A DNA stretch of 64,000 bases from Trileptium ribeirensis (GCA_030248225.1 JASANE010012103.1:1-64000), one strand, 5' to 3'. Positions 49,691-60,365 are shown, numbered from the stretch's first letter. Notes: a model not told the origin generated them from the letters alone. Numbers and translations are program-made.

Positions 49691-50227
49691 AGTAAGCCCA
49701 TGACGTCACGGCATGGGTAACAACAACCTGAATATAATATAACAAGTAATGACACATATGAACAACAAGTAATGGCAAATAGTGATACAAGTAACATCCA
49801 ATATATAAATGAAAGCTCCAATTGTTTGGAAACCCAACGTTATTATGGCAGTACACGTTTAATTATTGTGAGCAGAAATAAAATAAGTGACAAGAATCAT
49901 GACAAAACAAAAATAAGTGAAAAATAGAAAATAGAAAATTTTTGGAGTTTTATAAAATTTTTTATTGTTTTTGGAGTTTATAATTATTTAAATTTTTATG
50001 AAATTTTATAAATTTTGTGAATGAAAAATAATATGGAATTTTTCCAAAGGCACAATATTACACAACTTATGCTGAAAATAAGTAATACAAATCAATACGG
50101 GCTACCCTCAATTTACCAAGATTTAACGAGTCCAGCTCGATTCGTCATATATATTAACACAGTTACAGTACATATTGTTATTGTTAATGAAAAATGTAAT
50201 TACTGCAGGCATATATCGTTCATCCAT

Positions 50228-50591
50228 CCATGACGAGGCGAAAAATTAGTCGACCCTACAAGTTCCTATGACAAAGTGCATATATAAGAAAAACATACAG
50301 ACAAATAATATTAAGCTTCACAATGTTTATTCAATATAACGTCAATATCCATAATGGTTGTTGCCGTCGTTATATTCGACCATGATAAGGCAAAATTAAT
50401 ATTGTCCATCTCAACCATGACGAAGTATATAATGTCGATAAGAGTTCCTGTAAGCCAGGACTCACCATGCTGCGTATAATGTTCAGCATAATTGTTATAT
50501 ATAATTGTTCGATACCAAATTCGCGACGTATTTGAAGATAAAAGTATATTAAACGTTCGCGCTAATCCAAAATGTTAAATCATGACGACAT
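50228..50591 (-). repeat. Dispersed repeats in the 3' UTR of gypsy B
   Basis: Four variants of CCATGACGAGGC followed by AAAATTAGT-like bases occur in plus orientation at 50228-50239, 50380-50391, 50415-50426 and 50580-50591. The first is identical over 12 bases to the sense strand of the primer-binding site, so the transcript's 3' UTR carries its perfect complement. The intervening 49691-50650 is AT-rich and has no long frame. Confidence 0.6.
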
Positions 50592-50688
50592 AATTAGTGG
50601 GGTTATACTAATATTTTTTTAAGGTTATGACTATTACTGTTCATTGTAGCGCCCGATTGACGAAAAATTAATGACCGTAAATATTGTC

Positions 50689-51771
50689 TTAATTCCGACG
50701 TGGTTTCGGCAAATATAGCGGCCAATCGTGTTCCAGGGGCATAGATAATGGTTGTCCTGGACAATCATTACGTCGATCGTACCATCGCGTAACAAATTGG
50801 AGTTCGTTCAAAAACGCAGCTGAAAACTGTCTCGAAACTTGAGCAATCAATTGTTGTAATTGTTCCCGTTGCTCAAGTGCTGCTTCTCCATGCATTTGTT
50901 GGTCATTTAGTTAACTTTCCAACCGGTCAACTTCGTCGCGTAGACGCTGATACTCCGTATTCGGAAAGACATAGTCACGAACTCGGGCTACTTGGCTCGA
51001 GATACCCGATCGCGTATCGGCATAACGTCGCATATCTCGTTGGACGTCGCTTTCCCATTTACGTCGACTAAATCCAATAAAGAATAGCTGCGGAAAATAT
51101 TGGATCGCAATGCTGCGCCTTCGCAGCATTTCGTAAACGAACCCACGTACCGTATACGCGAATCGACGTATAAATAGATCGTATAGTTCTGGTGTAACGA
51201 TGACGTCCCACTGTTTTTGAAAAATAATACTTCGAACGCGTTCTTCCCATTTGAAGAAAATGTCAATTAAATCACGTTCGCTAATATGCCGTCCACGTTC
51301 ACCAATCTGCTTGAACTCGCGTTTTAACTCAACGCGCAAATGTTGATACAACATGTTCATACGTTGCGGCATCGGCTCATTGAACCCAATTTGGTAAAAC
51401 GTGAAGTAATGGTAAATTAACCGATTACCAAACGGTGTAATACGACCGGTTCGTAGATCATTACCATTAAAATGTAGTGAAGTCATTTCCGTTCCGCTTC
51501 GTCGTTCGCTCGGTAGCGCTAATTGACCGGCATCGCGTTGTGATGACGCTGGTTGCACAGCCGGTGATACTGCTGCGATAGCAGTCGCTCCTTGTTCCTT
51601 TGATACTGTTGAAACTGGTTTCGTGGGCGTAACGGCCGAAGCTTCCTCAAAAATTTCAACATCACTAGCTTTTCGTTGCTTTTCGGTAGCCACCGTTAAC
51701 GTTCGATACGGCTGGCGTTGACGTAAAAGACGGCGCAAAAATTGCCGCCGACGTTGACTGTTGCTCCTCAT
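50689..51771 (-). CDS. ORF C of gypsy B: unknown protein with terminal coiled coil, one internal stop
   Basis: ATG at 51771 opens 286 codons to a TAA at 50911. The same frame stays open beyond the stop for another ~70 codons (to 50689) with continuing heptad-like sequence (RLRDEVDRLES, stop, then LEQREQLQQLI), so the stop is probably a mutation. The N-terminus is Arg/Gln-rich, then a Ser/Ala/Thr linker, then a globular, Tyr/Phe/Arg-rich part (IFFKWEERVRSIIFQKQWDV, RRFAYTVRGFVYEMLRRRSI). Starts inside the end of ORF B in the +1 frame, overlapping by 107 bases. No homologue recognised and no signal peptide or membrane segment, so an envelope role is unlikely. Confidence 0.6.
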
Positions 51772-53776
51772 GATAAACTACTTCCTGTCGCTGTCGTGGT
51801 CGTAGTACAATAACTGATGAGGCACGTTGTTTATCTCGCTGTCGTCGCCTCGCTTCACGATCACTATCGCTGGATTCGCTAGTCACTTTTTCGTAGTCAT
51901 ATCGACGTTCAGCACGCGCTTGACGACTCGCAGTTCGTTGCGTTTTCTTCTTAGTTTGCGTTCCTCGCGTTTTGCGTTCCGGCGACTCTCTCTCCCGTAA
52001 TCGCCGTTTGAGTTCGGCATTTTGACGATGTGCGTGATCAAGTTCCATTTGTCGTGCTTCCAATTGAGCTCGGTAGCTTTCGTCCATTCGACGCAAATAA
52101 TGCAACGCGGTATCGACTCGCGTATTTAATTGCATTTGTTGCATTAATAACATACCATCTAATTGCACTGCTGACGGAGGTACGGCTTGTTGCAATTGTT
52201 CACGCACTTGTGCCAATTCCGTACCACGCAAATTTCCCAACTGCAACTCAATGTGCAACGAAGGCGAAATTCCCTGACCACTTGTCACCACTGTAGTAGG
52301 CTGTTGAAACGGCGCTCGAATAGCGTGCGACAATCGCATACGCACCGACTGGGGAAGGCTAGGTGGGAACATAATGCTAGCTCTCCCTTGTCCCCTAACT
52401 GATCGAACTGTCATCGGCACACTATCAGACATCGCGGGCTCCGCTTGAGCTACCGTTACTAAGCTAGACGCGGTAGACACTGGTAAAGTTAAACCACTCG
52501 ACGACACTACCGCCGTTTCTGATTCTGACCGTATCCTACTTAGGGTGGATTGATCCATTGTTTCCTGGGCTGGTAATGTTACTGCTGACGAATCTACACT
52601 CACAATCCGTAAGGGAGTTTTCCTTCTACCAACCGATTCAGTCATGGATTCCGAATCTACAGTAATCTCCATCAAGTTTGCTAGGCTTTCCTGCGCTGCT
52701 AAACCTCCCATTTTCTGGCACTTCCGTTGGTTTTCGTGAGCAATCTGCTCATTTTCGACCCAAGTAGAATGATATTGGACAGGATCTACTGGACTAGCAG
52801 TGATCGTTACAGATCCTATTATACGTACCGAATCGTCTGATGCAGGTTCCGGTGTACGAACCGCAGGCGGTGTTGTAGCAACTGATGAAGCATTAGAAGC
52901 TGCATCCTCTTCTCGTAATACCTGACGATCTAAATGTTGCAATACAGCTGGGCGGGTGACAACACATGCTCCGCCATAATGCTCATCATACGCTATCATT
53001 ATCCGGTCGCGAATTTCACGCACAGGCACTCCTTCGGTTTCCCATTGGATATCTTGCTGGTTCATTTCTTCATCAAACATATCCTCACGACGTTCTTCTA
53101 ACTCCGTTTCATCTCCAGGACCAGCGACGACATCTTGGTGTCGCTGTATACGTGAACGACGTCGACTACGCTTAGCTCGTCGTCGTTTCTCTGCTTCGTA
53201 CCATGCGTTAAAGTCATCCATGCCATCCGGAAGATAATCGCGATTATAGCGCATTTCGGATTCCGGAATTTCGCTAACCGGCGTATGATCCAAGTCAATG
53301 GGATCCAACCGCATATTTTGACCCAATTGTCGATTTAATTGCGCTGCCGTCGCTGCAAATAATCGGTCAGTATCGCGATGTAGATTTCCTCCAAGGTCAA
53401 TTACAAAAGCAGCTTCACCATTGTCTTGATCATTAATTTTATACAGGCTGCTATGCTCTTCCACATTCCATCGGCCCTTGCGCCGCCAATAGCCTGCGCA
53501 TTGAGCCACTTTTTCGGCGATACTTTCTTGATAACCACGACGATTTGATACGGCGTCAGGATTAACCCGCACCGTTAAGCCCCGCGCATCCGTTGTAAAC
53601 GCTCGAAATATGCGCGGAAATTGCTCAATCAAATGCCATAAACTATTGACATCGTGACGTCCTATCGGGGGAGGCGTACCACGCCGATGTGCGATAAACA
53701 ATGCTCCATCGATGAGCATGACATCATGGGCACTATAACGAACGAACCGGCGAACTCTTCGAAATTCAGCACCCAA
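51665..53776 (-). CDS. ORF B of gypsy B: end of the exonuclease domain, then basic coiled-coil protein
   Basis: 703 codons from a TTG, or 684 from the first ATG at 53719. The beginning holds RYSAHDVMLIDGALFIA, the YxxxD motif III of DEDDy exonucleases, at about 53700-53740; motifs I and II lie in the overlapping ORF A. Then follow RRGYQESIAEKVA, a nuclear-localisation-like KRRRAKRSRRRSR (residues about 197-209), an acidic stretch, a long Ser/Thr/Val-rich low-complexity middle, a coiled coil (about residues 555-610, YRAQLEARQMELDHAHRQN) and an Arg/Ser-rich tail. It overlaps ORF A by 115 bases in the -1 frame. Beyond the nuclease piece no domain is recognised. A nucleic-acid-binding or scaffold role is only a guess. 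Confidence 0.65.
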   Translation of the reverse strand: MGAEFRRVRRFVRYSAHDVMLIDGALFIAHRRGTPPPIGRHDVNSLWHLIEQFPRIFRAFTTDARGLTVRVNPDAVSNRRGYQESIAEKVAQCAGYWRRKGRWNVEEHSSLYKINDQDNGEAAFVIDLGGNLHRDTDRLFAATAAQLNRQLGQNMRLDPIDLDHTPVSEIPESEMRYNRDYLPDGMDDFNAWYEAEKRRRAKRSRRRSRIQRHQDVVAGPGDETELEERREDMFDEEMNQQDIQWETEGVPVREIRDRIMIAYDEHYGGACVVTRPAVLQHLDRQVLREEDAASNASSVATTPPAVRTPEPASDDSVRIIGSVTITASPVDPVQYHSTWVENEQIAHENQRKCQKMGGLAAQESLANLMEITVDSESMTESVGRRKTPLRIVSVDSSAVTLPAQETMDQSTLSRIRSESETAVVSSSGLTLPVSTASSLVTVAQAEPAMSDSVPMTVRSVRGQGRASIMFPPSLPQSVRMRLSHAIRAPFQQPTTVVTSGQGISPSLHIELQLGNLRGTELAQVREQLQQAVPPSAVQLDGMLLMQQMQLNTRVDTALHYLRRMDESYRAQLEARQMELDHAHRQNAELKRRLRERESPERKTRGTQTKKKTQRTASRQARAERRYDYEKVTSESSDSDREARRRQRDKQRASSVIVLRPRQRQEVVYHEEQQSTSAAIFAPSFTSTPAVSNVNGGYRKATKS

Positions 53777-54639
53777 TTTCCAGGACCTACTTGTCGTACA
53801 CGAATTCCCCCTAACAATGTTGTACCATACGGCGTTGCATCTTGTCGAATACGTCCGGTAAATAGAAAGAAAAATCGTCGTAAACTATATCGACGACCTA
53901 CTGCCGCTTGCAAATCCATCGAATTAGCGTGTGGGAACGGCTGGTTGTATTGTAAATACCGCACGTTCCAGAATCCTTCATCATTGTTCATCGCCCACCA
54001 TATTTTTAATCGTGCTTCTGACGCAATACACGCATATAATGCTGCAGGCATATCTGGACCAAGCGACATCAAATCGAAAATAATGACGACTCCTTCAATC
54101 GTGGCGACTTGCAATGTAGCCGCTGCTGTAGGTTGCCAACCTGCTGCATAGGCTAGCCATTTTGGATCGACCCAGAGTCGTGCGTTACGTGGCAACCATC
54201 GCCAGCAGACGTCAAATGGATCCTTCTCGGGCGTGTCTAAATATTTCTTCCATGCTTCTCGAAATTGCTGTTGTTGTCGGTAGCTGATGATTACACCCTC
54301 CATATCACACGCTATTAAGTTGGTGGCTGAACGCTCGATAATACCTATCGCTGACTCAATTTGGTCACGGGCGTCTACCACAACTACACTAGCGGGGTGC
54401 ATCCACTCTCGACCCACCATTTCTAACCCACTGGTCCACGCATATAAATTCCATACGGGGTGGTTACGATCCTTCCATGGTGGACCCTGCTGTCCCTCTG
54501 ACCACGTTAACTGTTGTTCTATCCCGTTAAACGAACGCTCAAGAGGGTTATCTCCCTGCTCAGACTCAAGGTCGGACAACCAATCAGAACCCTCTGAGGA
54601 CCCAGTTTCACTACCGCTATCCCAATTCGAGTCCGCCAT
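53662..54639 (-). CDS. ORF A of gypsy B: DEDDy 3'-5' exonuclease (RNase D/EXD-like), motifs I and II
   Basis: The first ATG is at 54639. After an acidic Ser/Gly-rich start, NLIACDMEGV (about 54290-54320) gives the D-x-E of motif I. LQVATIEGVVIIFDLMSLGP and ARLKIWWAMNND (about 53980-54020) give the following strands and the motif II aspartate. NSMDLQAA near 53910 is the family's next conserved aspartate. This arrangement matches the RNase D/Egalitarian/EXD1 branch of 3'-5' exonucleases, which trim RNA or single-stranded DNA ends. Motif III is missing from this frame but is present in ORF B, -1 relative, so one domain spans both. A segment of about 55 residues between motifs I and II is longer than usual. 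Not part of standard gypsy elements. Confidence 0.8.
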   Translation of the reverse strand: MADSNWDSGSETGSSEGSDWLSDLESEQGDNPLERSFNGIEQQLTWSEGQQGPPWKDRNHPVWNLYAWTSGLEMVGREWMHPASVVVVDARDQIESAIGIIERSATNLIACDMEGVIISYRQQQQFREAWKKYLDTPEKDPFDVCWRWLPRNARLWVDPKWLAYAAGWQPTAAATLQVATIEGVVIIFDLMSLGPDMPAALYACIASEARLKIWWAMNNDEGFWNVRYLQYNQPFPHANSMDLQAAVGRRYSLRRFFFLFTGRIRQDATPYGTTLLGGIRVRQVGPGNWVLNFEEFAGSFVIVPMMSCSSMEHCLSHIGVVRLPR

Positions 54640-55320
54640 TTCAGCAGTTGTAGTGATGTTGTGATTATTGACGTTGTAGAATAGTTCGTCGAATAACGCA
54701 GAATATAACAATTGTTATTATTGTTATTTATTATACCACAACGTACCGTAGTTTAAATAGCCGTTGATATATGACGATCGCCTGAAATCTAAAATGTAAT
54801 AATTGTTTATAACAGTTTATCGAGCACACCATTCGAAAGCCACCATGGCGAACCTTTTTATAGCATTTAAACCATGTCGAATACGCCATGCTTAACACTC
54901 CATCTACATAGCGCGCACCTTCAATTCTCCATTACTCCGATAGAATTAGAAAGTTCTTATGGGCGTTCTCTACCAAAGATCTCCATCATAAGTTGGCTCG
55001 CCACTACAACATTGTCGATCCCGACACTAGCACTCATTAATTACTGAAGCACGGTTGCTACGCTATTCTATTCATTGTTCATTGTTCGATAGCGGAAAAA
55101 TAGAAAAAGAAGTAAAATCAAATCAATTTACCCGTCCACGTGCACATGGCCACCATATCGGATCTTTTTAACGGGTCAGCATTGGCGACCAACCAGCTAA
55201 CGAAAGTGTTACTTCATCGCTACCGAAGACTGTACCACACGCGCCTTCCAGCTTTGGCATGCTTCATTCAACACCGAAAAATAGAATAAGAAGCACCCAT
55301 AATTAAATAACATTTACCGT
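54640..55320 (-). promoter_or_regulatory. Spacer between pol and ORF A, candidate internal promoter
   Basis: About 680 bp without a frame of note, unusual inside a gypsy interior. On the sense strand TATAAAAAGG lies at 54854-54863, 215-225 bases before the ORF A ATG. Two related phrases, GATATGGTGGCCATG (about 55145-55159) and CGCCATGGTGGC (about 54842-54853), resemble the LTR/primer-site junction. An internal promoter or a splice acceptor region for a separate mRNA is possible. Neither is proven. Confidence 0.35.
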
Positions 55321-56883
55321 TCATGTACATAATCGTTGTACACACGCCGGACAATACCATAATGTCGTGTCGGATTCCTTTTCCAATTTTACACACCGAA
55401 AATGATACCATTCGAGGCAGTAATCACATTCGATCCAGTTGACATCATCTTCACCTATGCGGAGGTCTTCTTCGTAACTTTGCACACATTCTCCGCAGAA
55501 CCAATCGATTTCTTCGCTATCGATTACGATCGCGCGTAAACGTTGCTCGTATTCCAAATAATCCCTCGGCTCTCCACCAAAATGTTTAAACAGACTTTTG
55601 TTATAAGTCTTACTTTTGCATCGCGCATCACCTAACCCTATTACTTCCAAATTAGGACCTTGTACCTTGACTACTCGATATGGTCGCTCGAAATTTGGGT
55701 GAAATTTGTTGGTGATCCTACGAGAATCGATTTTCTCCGGCCTTTGCATTAATACTACATCACCTGGCAAAAAGTCACGAATACGTGCTCTTCGATCAAA
55801 ATATCGCTTATAGGCGTCTTGAGCCAAACGCACGAACTTACTAGTTTCTTTCCAAGTGCTAGTCAACGTATCCAACAGCCTTTGCACATGTTGGTCGGTA
55901 CTTCCACCTTCCGTTATGGACAATAACGGGTTTTCTCCAGGTAAATCCGGGTCACGACCATGCATCATGAAAAACGGGGTCTGACCCGTTGACACGTGTA
56001 CCGTAGTTCGGTACGCAAAAAGTGCGCTATTGACGTAAGTGTCCCAATTATCAGGCTCTAATTCAGTGAGTGGCTTTATCATGGCCATTAACGTTTGATT
56101 CCATCGTTCCACAAGACCATTACATTGATGATGGTACGGTGTAGCAAACACTGTTCGACTTCCTAATTTCGCTGCTTCAGACGTGAATAATTCAGACGTA
56201 AAAGCAGGTCCTTGATCAGACAAAATTATATGTGGGACACCGTGTCTGGGCACTATCTTGTTTAGCAATAAGTCGACAATAGTCCTAGCTGTCTGATCAG
56301 GTGTGGCAAAAGCTTCTGGCCATTTCGTGAAATAATCAATAAAGTTGACAATATACTTGTTTCCAGATCGTGTGACGGGTAATGGACCTATCACATCTAC
56401 AACTACCATATGAAATGGTGCCATCGCGGGTATCGGTTGTAACGGTCCACGACGATTAGGACCAGGTTTAAATCGAGCACATGCGTTAATAAACGCTTCG
56501 AGGTCTTTCTTCATTGTGACCCGATAAAATTTCCGTTCGAGCTTAGCCAACGCTCGATTGTATCCGACATGACCTGCGTATCTTGTCGTGTGAGCCTGTT
56601 CCATCACAACTACACGGAACTCCTCAGGTAGGACCAAACGAAATTAGCACGCTTCTGCGCGAACAGGTCTACGTTTCCGGCTTACGTAGTACAAGATACC
56701 ATGGCGGACATGGAACCTATCTTCCTGCAACAAGATCTGTCGTTGCAACTCTTCATTTAACTCTGGATCTAATTCTTGATCTTCGAGAAAACGAACCATT
56801 CCTCGTGTAAACGGATCTGAAGATTGGGCTCGTCGGATTTCATCCGCTTCCCATGGCGGTTCTATCGCAAAATAGTCATTCAA
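55321..56883 (-). pseudogene. Integrase of gypsy B with a C-terminal PHD finger, broken
   Basis: Inserts the DNA copy into the host genome. The N-terminal part (56644-56883) is cut from the rest by an in-frame TAA at 56644-56646. The zinc-binding HHCC region has HTTRYAGH and NACARF, the last cysteine being Phe. The DDE triad is clear: VVVDVIGPLP, ILSDQGPAF and GLVERWN (residues 81, 141 and 177 of the 438-codon frame). A GPY-like module follows. Residues 381-432 (55342-55497) form a C4HC3 PHD finger, CGEC...CDYC...H..C...C..C, with WIECDYCLEWYHFRC resembling histone H3K4me3 readers. It may steer integration to active chromatin (inference). The frame is also shifted relative to RT. Confidence 0.85.
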
Positions 56884-56999
56884 ATCCCGTTCACCACAGG
56901 AACATCTACCTGCATTCCACTGGGACCAGGTTGTGGGTCATTTATTTCGTCGTTTTCATCAGCCACTACGTTAGGACTTTGCGTAACTACGCCCACAAT

Positions 57000-59900
57000 C
57001 TATAAAAGATTCGATTCCCGTTTCACTAACGCTTCGTTGAGATATTCTTTATCCAATTTCTGGTCTACTTCCGAATTATCAACTGATTCGTTATTCGGTG
57101 TGGATTTCAAAATCGGCGGACGTGACATTGCATCAGCATTAAGGTGCTGTCTACCAGGTTTATACACCACTTCATGGTCGAATTCCTGGATTCTCGTTAC
57201 GAAACGCAATAGACGTGGTGTCAACAAATCGATAGAACGAGTTTTCATTAGAATCTGTACTAAGGGAGCGTGATCCGTCACAATCGTGGTAAAGCTACCC
57301 AGTAAATATGGCCGAAATTGCACCATAGCCTGTACTACGGCCAAGCATTCTTTTTCTGTCACGCTATACCTTGTTTCAGCATCGTGGAATTTTCGACCAC
57401 CATAATGAATCACTCGTTCTTTTGCATCTTCGCCACATTGTGTCAAAATGAACCCAACACCTTCGTTGCTAGCATCGGTGTACAACCTAAATGGTTTCAC
57501 TGGATTCGGGTACGCTAAGATAGGCGCTGTAGTCAGTGCAACCTTGAGTTTATCAAAGGCTACCTGGCACTGTTCCGTCCAGCGAGATTCTACTGAATTA
57601 AACTTACTCGGTCCTTTTGTCAGTCCATGCAACGGAGCAGCGATGAGACTATAACCTTCGATAAATTGACGGTAATAACCAGTCAATCCTAAGAATGAAC
57701 GTACTTCCGTAACGTTCTGGGGTCTTTCACACTCCAAGATCTTTTGGACTTTCGCTGGATCGGGTGCGATTCCACTTTCCGACACAACATGACCTAAGAA
57801 TAATACCTCTCGTCGTACAAAATCACATTTCTTGCCCTTAATAGGCAAGCCTGCATCACGTAGACGATTGAACACACATTGGATATCCCACAAATGCTCT
57901 TCGAACGTTGGCGAGAACACGATAACGTCGTCAATGTAGCACAGGCAAAATTCTAGTAGATAGCCTGACAAGACGATTTGCATCATCCTTTGAAACGTAG
58001 CAGGCGCATTGGTCAAACCAAAGGGCATTACCTTAAATTCGAATAGGCCTTCGTGACAAATAAAGGCAGTTTTTTCGACATCTTCAGGTTCCATTTCTAC
58101 CTGCCAATACCCAGATTTTAAATCCAGCGTTGTGAAATATTTTGCACCTTTAAGGGCGTTTAAGGTATCGTCAATTCGTGGCAGGGGAAAACTATCCTTC
58201 TTCGTTACACCATTCAACATGCGATACTCGATGCAAAATCGCATATCTCCAGCCTTTTTCTTAACAAGAACAACCGGAGATGCCCAAGGACTCATCGATG
58301 GTTGAATCGCATCATCATCCAGCATAGCCTGGACTTGCTTAGAAATTTCTTCACGATGCACATAAGGTGCACGTCGCATGCGTTGCTGAATAGGCTTGGT
58401 ATCTCCAGTATCGATAGGGTGTCGCAAAACATTCGTTCGACTCAAAGGTGTTGTGGAACTTCCGAAAACATCGCTGTTGCGTTCTGACAACCGCGCTAAA
58501 ATTCGTTTTTCAGTTTCGGTAGCAACCGCTTCCTTTAGGGACACACCCTCTGGTAATTCCGCTTCTTTAGCTAGCGTTATTTCCGCTGCTAATTCCCTAT
58601 ATAAACGTTTAGCTTCTTTCGCCCTAATCTGAACCTTATTGGTAACGACTTTAGAATAATCGACATCAGTTATCGCTAGTTTTTCCGTCGACGTAACGGC
58701 AACGGTATCCACAATTTCTGTAACGTGTGACATCACGTCATCAACTTTTACCCTATACGATCGCTGTTCCAAATTGGTAACAGGTACCCAAGCCATACCC
58801 TCTTGTACTTTAACTACCGCATTTGGACAAAGTATAGGTCGTTTAAATCGCATATCGGCATCAGACTCTACCATAACACTCTGCCCATAGAAATTGGTCG
58901 TATTAATGTTACATGGTACCAACTTTGTGCTTTCCGGTGGAATTTCGGTATCCACAGATACCCTGCAAACATGAAAAGCACCCACTGGAACTTCAGTTAG
59001 TTTTCCTGACTTGATTATTTTCCCGGTACCAGCTTCCGCAGCGGTTGTCGTTTCCTTACGTTGAACTAATGACCAAGATCGTACAAGTTTATCATTAACC
59101 AGAATTCGCATTTTCTGATAATCAATTACGGTTTGGAACTTCCGTAACATGTCATCAGCGATGACAATCGCAACTGGCATATCCGGCACAACGTGAATTT
59201 GCACATACTGCGACTGCTCTCCGAAATGTACCAATGCTTCGAACCATCCCAGAGTCTTACTAGCTGGGGAACCATCGAAAGCAAACACCTGAATCACTTC
59301 GGAATTCAACTTATACCGATTGAAATTTTCCTCATAGACTTCTTGGAGCATAATTGTCATTTGAGCTCCAGTATCCACCAGTCCCCGTAACTTATACGAA
59401 TCAATTTGCACATCGACATAAAAACAGGATTTGGTAGGACGAGCTAACATCTCTACCTGTGCTATCGAAACTTGCATATCATTTTGCAGTTCCGAATTTT
59501 CTTCGAAGGTTCGTTCAGGAACCTTTTCTACCAGTACTTGATGACGTGAATTCTTGGGCAACACTACTCGTGATGGTGAATGCGAGATTTCAGACCCATC
59601 CACTTTTCTGTCCGACTTCAGATGAGAAATAATGTCGCGCATTTGTCCAGCCATGCGACGCTCTACATCATTCATTTGACGAGCTAATGCCTCTAAAGCT
59701 ACAGATTGCACGGCTCTAGATTCAGGACGGCGTCGGGTGTCGCCGGTTAATTGTTTCTCCACATTTACTGATCGTTGACGACAATCACGAGCAAAATGAC
59801 CTGGTTTACCACATAAGTAACACTTCCACAGTTCCTTAGGCGTTGTGGATTCAGCATTAGTTGACGCACGTTGCACAGGCGGTGATCGAGAAATCGCTTC

Positions 59901-60365
59901 TCGCACTACACCGCGTTCTTGTTGATGAAGACGTGCATCACGATATGGACATCGCGCGCGAACATGCCCTGTGGCACCACACTCATAACACACAATTGAG
60001 GACGCAGAAGTTCGTTCTACAACGCGGGCGTTTCTCACGTCATTGCTTTGGTTTCCGCTACTCATGCGCATTGGAGCCTGTCGACGTTCGTTCCTTCGTG
60101 GTGTCGTTCCATTATTAGCACTAGCATTTGGACTTGGTCTCCACGACCGTTGAGGAACCGACCTATTTGTGGATCGTGGCGAAGTTCCATCATCCTCGGG
60201 TCCCGCTAATAATTTTTCCGTGCGCTCAATTTGTACAGCTCGGCGTTTCAACTCATAGAAAGACCATTGATCACCATGGATCAGGCGTGAACGTAACCCT
60301 CGTCGTATACCTCGCAAAAACGTATTGCGCAATAAATTAGCTGCGTGTCTATCACCGAGTTCCAA
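57000..60365 (-). pseudogene. Nucleocapsid, protease, reverse transcriptase and RNase H of gypsy B
   Basis: One 1121-codon frame covers the end of gag and most of pol. It contains two CCHC zinc knuckles (CYECGATGHVRARC, residues 126-139; CYLCGKPGHFARDC, 182-195), retropepsin (GLVDTGAQ, about 329-336) and RT (LDLKSGYW at 747 and catalytic YIDD at 810-813). RNase H starts at LYTDASNEG (961), with later VTEKECLAVV and VTDHAPL. All catalytic residues of these enzymes look intact. The frame ends in TAG at 57000. Reading beyond it stays open for about 40 codons before a frame change into integrase. That gag and pol share a frame here suggests a single Gag-Pol polyprotein in the ancestor. Confidence 0.92.

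Noticed and set aside
51665..54711. Plus-strand open frames opposite gypsy B genes, such as 53654-54151 and 54287-54664
   Set aside because: They are antisense to frames with clear domain motifs and show no motif of their own.
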